Shown here: in pieces, positions 1-6,698 of the stretch | How positions within the stretch are numbered: the stretch's first letter is position 1 | Layout: every line of letters starts with the position of its first letter | Assembly (NCBI GenBank): GCA_902783085.1 | Contig: CACZPT010000193.1 | Coordinates: 1-11,471 of the forward strand | Length of the DNA stretch: 11,471 bases | Direction of reading: 5' to 3' | DNA from: an uncultured Methanobrevibacter sp. | GTDB taxonomy: Archaea; Methanobacteriota; Methanobacteria; Methanobacteriales; Methanobacteriaceae | Made by a program: the position numbers and the translations under genes | Notes under the pieces: generated by a model | Told to the model about the DNA's origin: nothing | What the model saw: only the letters and a program-made list of their open reading frames with translations | Databases searched by the model: none

Positions 1-6
1 ATAAAA

Positions 7-168
7 TTAAGCTGAATATCTTAAAACAAAACAAAATATAGCTAAAATAATAGTTAAAACTACAACATGCTCAGGAGAAAGTTTTGGTCCCACACTTTCT
101 TCATCAAAATACCTTACCAAACCAGCACCAGTTTGAGGCATACTAATCTTATTATCTTTTTTCGACAT
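7..168 (-). CDS. secG: Preprotein translocase subunit Sec61-beta (archaeal SecG)
   Basis: This 53-residue protein is the small tail-anchored beta subunit of the archaeal SecYEG/Sec61 channel. The N-terminal half is hydrophilic and carries the family signature MPQTGAGLVRYF (residues 10-21). It is followed by a short linker with SPEH (31-34) and one membrane helix, about 34-50, rich in V, L, I and F, with only three residues after the final Arg. This is the normal archaeal Sec61-beta layout and length (about 50-60 aa). The ATG start is supported by a strong SD, AAAGGAG, five bases upstream. A consensus TATA box lies just beyond the moaC stop, so the gene probably has its own promoter although it follows the srp54-pus10-moaC run in the same direction. 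Identification rests on the signature plus the helix and is firm despite the small size. Confidence 0.93.
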   Translation of the reverse strand: MSKKDNKISMPQTGAGLVRYFDEESVGPKLSPEHVVVLTIILAIFCFVLRYSA

Positions 169-225
169 AATATCTCCTTTTGATTAATTAATAAAAATAA
201 CTGTTATTAAATATTTTCTTCATAG

Positions 226-233
226 TATATAAA
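226..233 (-). promoter_or_regulatory. TATA box for secG
   Basis: Read on the minus strand this is TTTATATA, the archaeal box A consensus. It lies immediately downstream of the moaC stop and about 60 bases before the secG ATG. With the usual 25-27 base spacing, transcription would begin near position 204, giving a leader of about 35 nt that contains the AAAGGAG SD. A 6+1+6 inverted repeat (AATAAC-N-GTTATT, 196-208) lies across the predicted start site. No upstream BRE element is distinctive in this AT-rich context. Confidence 0.65.
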
Positions 234-235
234 GA

Positions 236-703
236 TTATATTTTTTCCTTTTTCACTACTTTAATTTCACTTATTCTAGTATTAGGATACTGTCCATCAT
301 CATCTTTCTCAACAGCTTTTACCATGTCCCATATAGTTAAAAGTCCAACACTTACACCAGTTATAGCTTCCATTTCAACACCTGTTTTTCCAAGAGTATT
401 AACAGCACAATTACAAGTGATATAATCTTTATTAACATCGAAATCGACTTCTATTCCAGTTAAATTTAAAGGATGGCATAATGGAATAATAGATGAAGTA
501 TTTTTAACTGCCTGAATAGCTGCAATTTGAGCTGTTGTTAAAACATTTCCTTTTTTTATTTCTTCATCTTGAATCATTTTAATTGTATTTTCATCCAAAA
601 ATATTTTTCCTGAAGCTATTGCTCTTCTTTTTTGATCTGGTTTTTTTCCAACTTCAATCATGTGTACTCCACTATCAGTTAAATGTGTAAATTCCTCACC
701 CAT
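236..703 (-). CDS. moaC: Cyclic pyranopterin monophosphate synthase MoaC
   Basis: MoaC converts the MoaA product 3',8-cyclo-7,8-dihydro-GTP into cyclic pyranopterin monophosphate, the first stable intermediate of molybdopterin synthesis, in the cytoplasm. The protein has 155 residues, the usual family size. It shows the full family pattern: IPLCHPL (73-79) and the block TGVEMEAITGVSVGLLT followed by DMVKA (about 107-130). D126 and K129 match the catalytic Asp-x-x-Lys, and K51 in KGNV matches the other catalytic lysine of E. coli MoaC. The ATG has a good SD, AGGTGA, which overlaps the TAG stop of pus10 eight bases away, so translation is probably coupled. The pathway supports molybdenum or tungsten formylmethanofuran dehydrogenase and formate dehydrogenase in methanogens. 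No other moa gene is in the window. Confidence 0.97.
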   Translation of the reverse strand: MGEEFTHLTDSGVHMIEVGKKPDQKRRAIASGKIFLDENTIKMIQDEEIKKGNVLTTAQIAAIQAVKNTSSIIPLCHPLNLTGIEVDFDVNKDYITCNCAVNTLGKTGVEMEAITGVSVGLLTIWDMVKAVEKDDDGQYPNTRISEIKVVKKEKI

Positions 704-711
704 GATTTCAC

Positions 712-1908
712 CTATTTATCACTTACTTCAATAACATCTAACTGTTCACAGACAGTTTTAACACCCAATTTATCGGCAACACTAGGATTAGACCTTCCTT
801 CATCACCAGAAATTAATTCTTTAATATATAAACCACCATCACCCTTGATAATCATTTCAAAAGTAGTATCATCAATAACTTTATATGATACATCTAAAAC
901 ATGCTTAATCCTTACTTTATCAGCACGTCTGTGAGAAACTCTTATTGGTGTTCTCTGTTGAATTTCGTTTAACTCATTTAAAGTATCTAATTTATCTTCA
1001 TCATATTTACTTTCACATTTTACTAAAGCTTTGTAAACTTTATAAGCATCAGGAGACGATACTTTAATTTCAGCCTTTCGACTTCTATTTGTGAATTTTA
1101 AATTATGATATTGAGTTTTACCTTTATTTATTTCATTTATATATTTTTCCAGAGATTTTAAATCTAGTTTTCTAATTTTTGGCTCTTTAATTTCCAATAC
1201 AAATGGTCTTCCTGAACCTAACATCAATACATCAATATCTTCCCTTCCAGCTCCGTGAAATTTAGCTTGATAACCCTTACTTGCTTTTAAAATATGCTCA
1301 GAAATTAATTCTTCTACAGAGCAAGGGTATTGTTTTCCTGTAAAACCACATTCCTCACAACCTTTACCTTTACATTTACTACAAGGCCATTTAGTTTGAG
1401 GAATTCCACGAATTAACTTATTATATTTACCTTCAATAAATATCGGATTGATTTGAATTCTAACTTTAGATTCTTTTCTTAAATCAACATTAAAAATAAC
1501 ATCTTGTTTTTCAAAATTAACTTCTTTATTTAGTGAATTTTCAAGTTTTTTACCAATAATTCTGTTAATTTCTTTTTTAATGCCTTCTACATCCAAATTT
1601 AATTTTTCAATGAATTCTTCATCTTTAAGTTGAATTTTTTTATCTATTCTTGATCCAACAACAAATGAATCAAATTGAACTTCTAGAAAATCGATTTTGT
1701 CATAGATTTTTTGAAACAAATCATCATTAATCTTATCAAAAACATTATCGCAGATTATACATTCATCAAAATTTAAATTCAAATTAAGTTTTTCTGCTCT
1801 GTCAACATTATCATCCCCTTCAATTGTTTTTGAAAGCATTCTTCCCAGACAATGTTTACAGATTTTACCATTAGTTTCATTAATAATTTTTTCAATTAAT
1901 TCATTCAT
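712..1908 (-). CDS. pus10: tRNA pseudouridine(54/55) synthase Pus10
   Basis: Archaeal Pus10 makes pseudouridine 55, and in many species 54, in the T loop of tRNAs, doing the job of bacterial TruB. The 398-residue protein has an N-terminal Cys4 zinc site (C17, C20, C50, C53) within the THUMP-containing half. A second knuckle follows, CxxC-x4-CxxCG (C176, C179, C184, C187). The catalytic domain opens with GAGREDIDVLMLGSGRPF (219-236), in which D224 is the expected nucleophilic aspartate. The C-terminal segment HRRADKVRIKHV (327-338) is also typical, and length is normal. The ATG begins 6 nt after the srp54 stop without a clear SD, so it probably depends on ribosomes finishing srp54. The srp54-pus10 pairing is a familiar archaeal arrangement. 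Confidence 0.96.
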   Translation of the reverse strand: MNELIEKIINETNGKICKHCLGRMLSKTIEGDDNVDRAEKLNLNLNFDECIICDNVFDKINDDLFQKIYDKIDFLEVQFDSFVVGSRIDKKIQLKDEEFIEKLNLDVEGIKKEINRIIGKKLENSLNKEVNFEKQDVIFNVDLRKESKVRIQINPIFIEGKYNKLIRGIPQTKWPCSKCKGKGCEECGFTGKQYPCSVEELISEHILKASKGYQAKFHGAGREDIDVLMLGSGRPFVLEIKEPKIRKLDLKSLEKYINEINKGKTQYHNLKFTNRSRKAEIKVSSPDAYKVYKALVKCESKYDEDKLDTLNELNEIQQRTPIRVSHRRADKVRIKHVLDVSYKVIDDTTFEMIIKGDGGLYIKELISGDEGRSNPSVADKLGVKTVCEQLDVIEVSDK

Positions 1909-1914
1909 ATTAAT

Positions 1915-3255
1915 CTATTTCATAAATTGACCCATCATACGATTCATAGCGCCGCCACCTAAACGACCGCCACGTTTTCCAATACCTTTCATGGTCTTTT
2001 TAGTATTATTGTAATATTTTAGTAAATCTTTAACTTCTGATTCATCAAAACCAGAACCACGAGCAATTCTTTGAATTCTTGATTGTTTGATGATTTTTGG
2101 GTTTTCCATCTCTTCTTGAGTCATTGAAGACATCATGATTTTATATGAATCTATTTTATCTTCGGTCATTTTAGATGCTTCTTTAGATATTTTATTTCCC
2201 ATACCCGGAATCATGTTTAAAACTTGTTGCATCGGACCCATTTTATTCATCATTTCAAATTGATTTTTCATATCAACAAGTGTGAGTTTACCTGTTAACA
2301 TATTATTCATGGTTTTTTCTGCAACATCCTCATCAATATTTTCTTCAGCTTTTTCAATTAAGCTTTTAATATCTCCCATACCAAGTAATCTGGAAATAAA
2401 CCTTTCGGGATCAAATACTTCGAAATCATCAATTCTCTCACCAGTACCAATAAATTTAATTGGAGCACCAGTTTCAGCTACGGCAGACAAAGCTCCACCA
2501 CCCTTAGCAGAACCATCTAATTTTGTAAGGATTATAGAACCGATATCAGTAGCTTGTGAAAATGCTTTTGCTTGTTCACCTGCTTGTTGACCTATTGTTC
2601 CATCAATTACAAGAATAGCTTCATTTGGATTAATAATATCATCCAATTCATTCATTTCAGCTATTAAATCTTCTTCTTCTTTGTGTCTACCCGCAGTATC
2701 GAAAATAATTACTTTTCTATTTCTAAATTCTTTTAAACCCTTTTGGGCTAAATCTAGCGCATCTTTATTATTTGGGTCACCACATAATGGAATATCCATT
2801 TCTTCGGTTAATTGCTTTAATTGTTCATAAGCCGCAGGTCTCCATGTATCTGTACAAACAACAGCAGGATTAAAACCTTTTTTCTGTAAGTATCTACATA
2901 ATTTACCAATAGTGGTTGTTTTACCACTACCCTGTAAACCTAAAAATAAAATCTTAAAAGGCCTATCATTAATATCTAAACCAACCGCTTCACTTCCTAA
3001 AAGATTTACCATTTCTTCATAAATAATAGTAATAACATGTTCTCTTGGAGTAATTCCCTTAGGAGGTTCTTCTTCAAGAGCACGACCTTCAATTTTTTTT
3101 GATAAATCTAAAACTAAAGCGATATTAACATCAGATTGAATTAAAGCACGTTGTATATCTTTTACAACTTCCTTTATTGTTTTTTTATCTATAACTGACA
3201 TTCCTACTAATTTTTTCATTGTATTAGTAAGACTTTCACCTAAATTTCCAAGCAT
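1915..3255 (-). CDS. srp54: Signal recognition particle GTPase SRP54 (Ffh)
   Basis: SRP54 binds 7S RNA and signal sequences on nascent membrane and secreted proteins and delivers ribosomes to the FtsY receptor and Sec channel. Numbered from the ATG (446 aa), an N-terminal helical bundle (1-95) precedes the G domain, with P-loop GLQGSGKT (106-113), DTAGR (186-190), QQAGEQA (223-229) and TKLDG (244-248). A methionine-rich M domain (about 297-425) binds signal peptides and RNA, and the tail is Gly/Arg/Met-rich. A longer in-frame GTG start exists at 3264, but the GTGAT containing that GTG looks like the SD for the ATG at 3255. The product then starts MLGNLGESL, as family members do. It heads the minus-strand run and diverges from hpt. 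Confidence 0.97.
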   Translation of the reverse strand: MLGNLGESLTNTMKKLVGMSVIDKKTIKEVVKDIQRALIQSDVNIALVLDLSKKIEGRALEEEPPKGITPREHVITIIYEEMVNLLGSEAVGLDINDRPFKILFLGLQGSGKTTTIGKLCRYLQKKGFNPAVVCTDTWRPAAYEQLKQLTEEMDIPLCGDPNNKDALDLAQKGLKEFRNRKVIIFDTAGRHKEEEDLIAEMNELDDIINPNEAILVIDGTIGQQAGEQAKAFSQATDIGSIILTKLDGSAKGGGALSAVAETGAPIKFIGTGERIDDFEVFDPERFISRLLGMGDIKSLIEKAEENIDEDVAEKTMNNMLTGKLTLVDMKNQFEMMNKMGPMQQVLNMIPGMGNKISKEASKMTEDKIDSYKIMMSSMTQEEMENPKIIKQSRIQRIARGSGFDESEVKDLLKYYNNTKKTMKGIGKRGGRLGGGAMNRMMGQFMK

Positions 3256-3335
3256 ATTAATCACTTTAAATAAATTTATTAATTATATTATGATATATTT
3301 ATATTTATCCAAGTTTTAAATTTTTGTGTGAAACT
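3256..3335. promoter_or_regulatory. Divergent promoter region srp54 / hpt
   Basis: This 80-base A/T-only-like spacer separates two divergent genes. The stretch GATATATTTATATTTATCC (3292-3310) contains a plus-strand TATA-like box (about 3297-3305). The overlapping minus-strand reading, AAATATATC (3301-3293), is a box for srp54. With 25-27 base spacing, starts would fall near 3325 for hpt and near 3270 for srp54, giving leaders of roughly 10-16 nt. The assignment is tentative because nearly the whole spacer is A/T. Confidence 0.45.
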
Positions 3336-3905
3336 ATGTTAGAAGAAGTAATAAAATCATTAGAATCTTCACCTATTGTGAAAAAAGGAGATTATGACTA
3401 TTTTGTTAATCCAATAAGTGATGGTATCCCATCAATGGATCCGAAATTACTTAAAGAAGTAACAGAAGCCATAAAAAAATATGTTGATTTAGATATTGAT
3501 AAAATTGTTGCTATTGAAGCTATGGGAATACATCTAGCTACAGCATTATCCTTATCAACAGATATCCCATTTGTAGTGATTCGTAAAAGATGCTACGGCC
3601 TTGAAGGAGAACGTGAAATATTTCAAAAAACTGGATATGGTTCTTCAAACCTTTATATAAATGATTTGAATGAAGGAGAAAGAATATTACTTATAGACGA
3701 TGTTGTAAGTACTGGAGGAACATTAATATCTACATTAAACGCCTTAAAAGATATGGGATTAAATATTAAATCAACTGTTGCTGCCATCGAAAAAGGAGAT
3801 GGGAAAAAGCGAGTTGAAAAGGAGACCGGAATTCCAGTATTTTCAATTGTGAAATTAGATGTTATAGATAACAAAGTAGTGATTGAAAAAACAATTGAAG
3901 ATTAA
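3336..3905 (+). CDS. hpt: Archaeal hypoxanthine/guanine phosphoribosyltransferase-like protein (HGPRTase)
   Basis: This type I phosphoribosyltransferase would join a salvaged purine base to PRPP to give IMP or GMP. The PRPP-binding signature ERILLIDDVVSTGGTL (115-130 from the ATG) is intact, with the double aspartate D121-D122 and the phosphate loop STGGT. The N-terminal part, with SSPIVKKGDY (11-20) and NPISDGIPSMDP (25-36), is typical of the short archaeal HGPRTase family, and the length (189 aa) fits. EAMGIHLATALS (61-72) matches the second phosphate-binding loop. A TTG at 3324 would extend the frame by four residues, but ATG at 3336 matches relatives and is closer to a weak TGTGA SD. dph2 begins one base after its stop, so the two are probably cotranscribed. 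Exact base specificity cannot be read from sequence; an adenine-using enzyme is possible. Confidence 0.88.
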   Translation: MLEEVIKSLESSPIVKKGDYDYFVNPISDGIPSMDPKLLKEVTEAIKKYVDLDIDKIVAIEAMGIHLATALSLSTDIPFVVIRKRCYGLEGEREIFQKTGYGSSNLYINDLNEGERILLIDDVVSTGGTLISTLNALKDMGLNIKSTVAAIEKGDGKKRVEKETGIPVFSIVKLDVIDNKVVIEKTIED

Positions 3906-3906
3906 A

Positions 3907-4908
3907 ATGTCACTTTACAATATGGATTTAGACAAAGTAATCCGTAAAATTAATTCTAAAAATGTTAAAAATGTTGGCCTTCAATTCCCAGAAGGCCTAA
4001 AAATGCAAGCAATTAAAGTAGCCCAGATATTGGAAGATGAAACTGATGCAAATGTAATTATTTCAGGAGATCCCTGTTTTGGAGCATGTGATGTTTGCGA
4101 TTATAAAATGAAAGATTCTGTGGATTTAATCATACATTATGGTCATACCCCACTTCCAATCAAATACGAAATACCTACACTTTTTATAGAAGCGTTTGCT
4201 AATGTTGATCTTAAAATTGGACTAGAAAAAACACTTGAAGAACTTAAAGATTATTCAAAAGTTGGACTTGTTACAACAACACAACATTTACATATGTTAA
4301 ACGAAATAAAAGATTTTCTTGAAGATAATGGAAAAGAAGTTATTCTCGGGTCTTCTAAAACTACAAGAAAAGGTCAAGTTTTAGGATGTAATTTCTCATC
4401 TATTAAAAATTTAGATGTTGATGGATTTTTATTTGTTGGTAGCGGTAATTTTCACCCATTAGGAATATATTTATTTACAAAATCACCAGTATTAGCTCTT
4501 GATCCTTACAATAATGAAATAAGAGAAATGACTGATTATGCTGATAGGATTTTAAGAATAAGATTTGCAAGAATTACGAAAGCTCGTGAAGCTAAGAAAT
4601 GGGGAATAATTGTATCTTCAAAAGAAGGACAATATAGAATGGAACTTGCAAATGAAATCAAAAACTTATTGAAAAACAATAAAATGGATGCTTATATAAT
4701 AATGTTAGACCATGTTAATCCAGAAGTATTATTACCTTACTTTGAATTAGATGCATTTGTAGTTACTGCATGTCCAAGAATAGCGATTGATGACTCACAA
4801 ATGTATAAAAAACCATTATTAACTCCACAAGAACTTGAAATTGTATTAAATAAAAGAGATTGGGAACAATACCAATTAGATGAAATATTGTTTAGACGAA
4901 GAAATTAA
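3907..4908 (+). CDS. dph2: 2-(3-amino-3-carboxypropyl)histidine synthase Dph2 (diphthamide synthesis)
   Basis: Dph2 uses a [4Fe-4S] cluster to cleave S-adenosylmethionine in a non-canonical radical reaction. It transfers the aminocarboxypropyl group to a histidine of elongation factor 2, the first step to diphthamide. From the ATG at 3907 (333 aa), the three separated cluster cysteines are visible: C61 in GDPCFGACDVCD (55-66), C161 in LGCNFSSI (159-166) and C289 in TACPRIAIDD (287-296). GLQFPEG (24-30) is the conserved N-terminal strand-loop. Archaeal Dph2 acts as a homodimer, so a single gene is expected. The longest frame begins with TTG inside hpt; that start has no support, while ATG 3907 directly follows the hpt stop. 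An ATG at 3922 is a possible alternative. Only weak SD character (GAAGAT) is visible. Confidence 0.96.
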   Translation: MSLYNMDLDKVIRKINSKNVKNVGLQFPEGLKMQAIKVAQILEDETDANVIISGDPCFGACDVCDYKMKDSVDLIIHYGHTPLPIKYEIPTLFIEAFANVDLKIGLEKTLEELKDYSKVGLVTTTQHLHMLNEIKDFLEDNGKEVILGSSKTTRKGQVLGCNFSSIKNLDVDGFLFVGSGNFHPLGIYLFTKSPVLALDPYNNEIREMTDYADRILRIRFARITKAREAKKWGIIVSSKEGQYRMELANEIKNLLKNNKMDAYIIMLDHVNPEVLLPYFELDAFVVTACPRIAIDDSQMYKKPLLTPQELEIVLNKRDWEQYQLDEILFRRRN

Positions 4909-4909
4909 T

Positions 4910-4923
4910 TATATTTAAATATA
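4910..4923 (+). promoter_or_regulatory. Probable TATA box for csl4-rpoL
   Basis: The stretch TATATTTAAATATA is a perfect 14-base palindrome immediately after the dph2 stop and about 60 bases before the csl4 ATG. As a TATA element it would place the start near 4942 and give a leader of about 37 nt with a GGTGAT SD. That is the same geometry as for secG and tfs. Because the element is symmetric, direction is inferred from the downstream gene only. Confidence 0.5.
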
Positions 4924-4978
4924 AAAATTAATAAAATTATAATATTAATTAAATTTATTCTTATTTTGGTGATTTAAT

Positions 4979-5551
4979 ATGGGTGTAGAAGAAGAACAAA
5001 TAGTAATGCCAGGTGATAAATTAGGTATTGTTGAACAATATGTGCCTGGAAATGGTACATATGATGACGATGGAGAAATTAAATCATCAGTACTAGGAAA
5101 TGTAAAAATTAATCAAAAAAATAAAGTTATCTCAGTTGATTCAAAACTTGAATCCCCTGCTCTTTTAAAAAAGGGCGATATTGTATACGGTCAAATAACT
5201 GATATAAAATCACAAAGAGCAAATGTCAATATCGACTGCATCAAAGATAACCCTAGACCACTAGCTTTACCATATATGGGCGCTATCCATATATCACAAG
5301 CTAAAAAAGATTATTTAGAAAAGCTAAGTGATGCATTTAGAATAGGAGATATAGTTCAAGCCAAAGTGGTTAAAATTACTGGAGATAACATTGATTTAAG
5401 TACTGTAGATAAAGAATGTGGTGTTTTAAAAGCAATGTGTACTCGTTGTAGAGATTATATGCATACCACCAAAAAGAAAGATGAAGTTAAATGCAATGCC
5501 TGTAATAGAAAAGAAAGACGTAAAATATCAATAAACTATGTTAATGGATAA
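4979..5551 (+). CDS. csl4: Exosome complex RNA-binding protein Csl4
   Basis: Csl4 is a cap subunit of the archaeal exosome, which degrades and tails RNA; it forms the S1-domain entry pore above the Rrp41-Rrp42 ring and recruits DnaG. The 190-residue protein has an N-terminal domain starting VMPGDKLGIVEQY (9-21). A central S1 RNA-binding barrel spans about 66-143 (GDIVYGQITDI, then GAIHISQA and IGDIVQAKVVKI). A C-terminal zinc ribbon has C154, C157, C172 and C175. Length is typical. The ATG is preceded by the SD TTGGTGAT. rpoL starts 13 bases after its stop, a pairing of exosome and RNA polymerase genes seen in other archaea. No Rrp41, Rrp42 or Rrp4 gene is present here. Confidence 0.96.
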   Translation: MGVEEEQIVMPGDKLGIVEQYVPGNGTYDDDGEIKSSVLGNVKINQKNKVISVDSKLESPALLKKGDIVYGQITDIKSQRANVNIDCIKDNPRPLALPYMGAIHISQAKKDYLEKLSDAFRIGDIVQAKVVKITGDNIDLSTVDKECGVLKAMCTRCRDYMHTTKKKDEVKCNACNRKERRKISINYVNG

Positions 5552-5564
5552 TAAGGTTGATAAA

Positions 5565-5840
5565 ATGGATAATATAGAAATTTTAAAAGAAACTCCAACT
5601 GAACTAGAAATTAAAATCGAAGATGAAAGTCATGGAGTTTGTAATGCACTCAGACATATATTAATGGAAGATGAAAACGTTGAATATGCAGTTTACAATA
5701 TTGATCATCCACTTACCGGTAAACCAGTTATGACTATTAAAACCACCGGTTCTAATCCAAAAGAAGCATTAAAAAAAGCTGCAGAAAAACTTAAAAGTGA
5801 TAGTTTAGATTTTAAACAACTTATTGAAGATAATTTATAA
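5565..5840 (+). CDS. rpoL: DNA-directed RNA polymerase subunit L (Rpo11)
   Basis: Subunit L is the archaeal counterpart of eukaryotic Rpb11 and of part of bacterial alpha. It pairs with subunit D to form the platform on which RNA polymerase assembles. The 91-residue protein contains the family motif ESHGVCNALRHIL (21-33), followed by YNIDHPLTGKP (44-54), MTIKTTG (56-62) and the amphipathic C-terminal helix that carries PKEALKKAAEKL. The longest frame begins at ATG 5538, overlapping the csl4 end and adding nine residues that relatives lack. ATG 5565 has the SD AAGGTTGAT seven bases upstream and gives the usual N-terminus. An eight-base T tract follows 13 nt after the stop. Confidence 0.95.
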   Translation: MDNIEILKETPTELEIKIEDESHGVCNALRHILMEDENVEYAVYNIDHPLTGKPVMTIKTTGSNPKEALKKAAEKLKSDSLDFKQLIEDNL

Positions 5841-5853
5841 CTTCAATACCTTA

Positions 5854-5861
5854 TTTTTTTT
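5854..5861 (+). terminator. Oligo-T terminator candidate after rpoL
   Basis: Eight consecutive T residues lie between the rpoL stop and the Nudix gene start, in a 34-base spacer. Archaeal RNA polymerase terminates at such oligo-T tracts without needing a hairpin. It could end the csl4-rpoL transcript wholly or partly. Since no TATA box is evident before the Nudix gene, that gene would depend on readthrough. Confidence 0.45.
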
Positions 5862-5874
5862 ATTGAGTGATAAA

Positions 5875-6291
5875 ATGGGAGATTATAAAATTCCCAGCTT
5901 AACAACCGATGTTTTTATTTTTGATGATAATAAAAATTTTATTTTAATAAAAAGGCTAAATGACCCCTATAAAGGTTATTGGGCGCTACCCGGAGGATTT
6001 GTAGAATACGGTGAACGTGTTGAAGCATCGGCAATTAGAGAGGCTAAAGAAGAAACTAGCATTGATATTGAATTAATAGATCTTGTTGGAGTATATTCAA
6101 AACCAGATAGAGATCCAAGAGGTCACACAATAACAATCGCCTATACAGCAAAAGGAAACATGGAAAATAAGAAAGCTGATGATGATGCGTGTGATATTAA
6201 TATATTTTCTAAAAATGATTTGAAAAATATCAACCTCGCATTTGACCATGCTCAAATTATTAAAGATTGTTTAAATTCTATTTCAAAGTAA
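5875..6291 (+). CDS. Nudix hydrolase, probable ADP-ribose pyrophosphatase
   Basis: Nudix enzymes cleave nucleoside diphosphates linked to another moiety. The Nudix box runs from G41 to I63: G41, E47, R55, E56, E59 and E60 are all in place, but the penultimate glycine of GX5EX7REUXEEXGU is S62. A proline (P78) stands 15 residues after the box, in VYSKPDRDPRGH (73-84). That spacing is a known hallmark of the ADP-ribose pyrophosphatase subgroup and resembles the Methanocaldococcus enzyme. The 138-aa length fits a minimal Nudix domain. The start is ATG 5875, which has the SD GAGTGAT; the upstream extension reads through the spacer and T tract and is unlikely. It probably clears free ADP-ribose, but substrate cannot be proven from sequence. 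Confidence 0.88.
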   Translation: MGDYKIPSLTTDVFIFDDNKNFILIKRLNDPYKGYWALPGGFVEYGERVEASAIREAKEETSIDIELIDLVGVYSKPDRDPRGHTITIAYTAKGNMENKKADDDACDINIFSKNDLKNINLAFDHAQIIKDCLNSISK

Positions 6292-6302
6292 ATATTGTTT
6301 GC

Positions 6303-6318
6303 AAAAAAAGTATATATT
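6303..6318 (+). promoter_or_regulatory. BRE/TATA promoter for tfs
   Basis: AAAAAAAGTATATATT combines a purine run, as expected for the TFB recognition element, with a TATATATT box. The predicted start is about 25 bases downstream, near 6340. This leaves a leader of about 35 nt carrying the SD GAGGTAGAT ahead of the tfs ATG. Confidence 0.6.
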
Positions 6319-6375
6319 TAAATAATTTAAAAAAAAGATTATGAACTGATAGAGAAAAACAAGAGGTAGATATTA

Positions 6376-6687
6376 ATGGAATTTTGCCCGAACTGTGGAG
6401 CGATGTTACTTCCTAATGATAACAAACTCAAATGCAATTGTGGATATACAAAAGATTTAGCTTCTGATGATAACCAATACTCACTATCACAAGAAGTAAA
6501 AAATAAAGATGGTGTTGTGGATATGGGTGAAGCTATTGATTTAAGATCAAAAATAAAGGAGATATGTCCAGAATGTGGTCATAAAGAAGCATATTATGAA
6601 CTTAAACAAACCCGTAGTGCTGATGAAGCACCTACAAGATTCTTTGAATGTGCTAGTTGTGGCCATAAATGGAGAGATTATGATTAA
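6376..6687 (+). CDS. tfs: Transcription factor S (TFIIS-like RNA cleavage factor)
   Basis: TFS stimulates the intrinsic RNA cleavage activity of archaeal RNA polymerase, rescuing backtracked complexes. At 103 residues it has the standard architecture. The N-terminal Rpb9-like zinc ribbon has C4, C7, C20 and C22. The C-terminal TFIIS zinc ribbon has C64, C67, C92 and C95. The hairpin TRSADEAPTRFFEC (79-92) carries the acidic pair D83-E84 that reaches the polymerase active site. The intact DE pair indicates an active cleavage factor, not an inhibitory paralogue such as the altered TFS copies known in Sulfolobus. The start has the SD GAGGTAGAT and its own promoter. The next gene begins 11 bases after its stop. 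Confidence 0.96.
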   Translation: MEFCPNCGAMLLPNDNKLKCNCGYTKDLASDDNQYSLSQEVKNKDGVVDMGEAIDLRSKIKEICPECGHKEAYYELKQTRSADEAPTRFFECASCGHKWRDYD

Positions 6688-6698
6688 GAGGCAACTTT

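Noticed and set aside
683..934. Plus-strand open frames inside moaC/pus10, and similar ones at 2282-2590 and 10932-11153
   Set aside because: They lie antisense to well-supported genes, carry Ser/Ile/Leu-rich low-complexity translations and lack start signals.
5824..5874. N-terminal extension of the Nudix protein overlapping the rpoL end
   Set aside because: It reads through the spacer and the T8 tract, yielding a Phe/Leu-rich segment; ATG 5875 has a GAGTGAT SD and gives a normal Nudix N-terminus.
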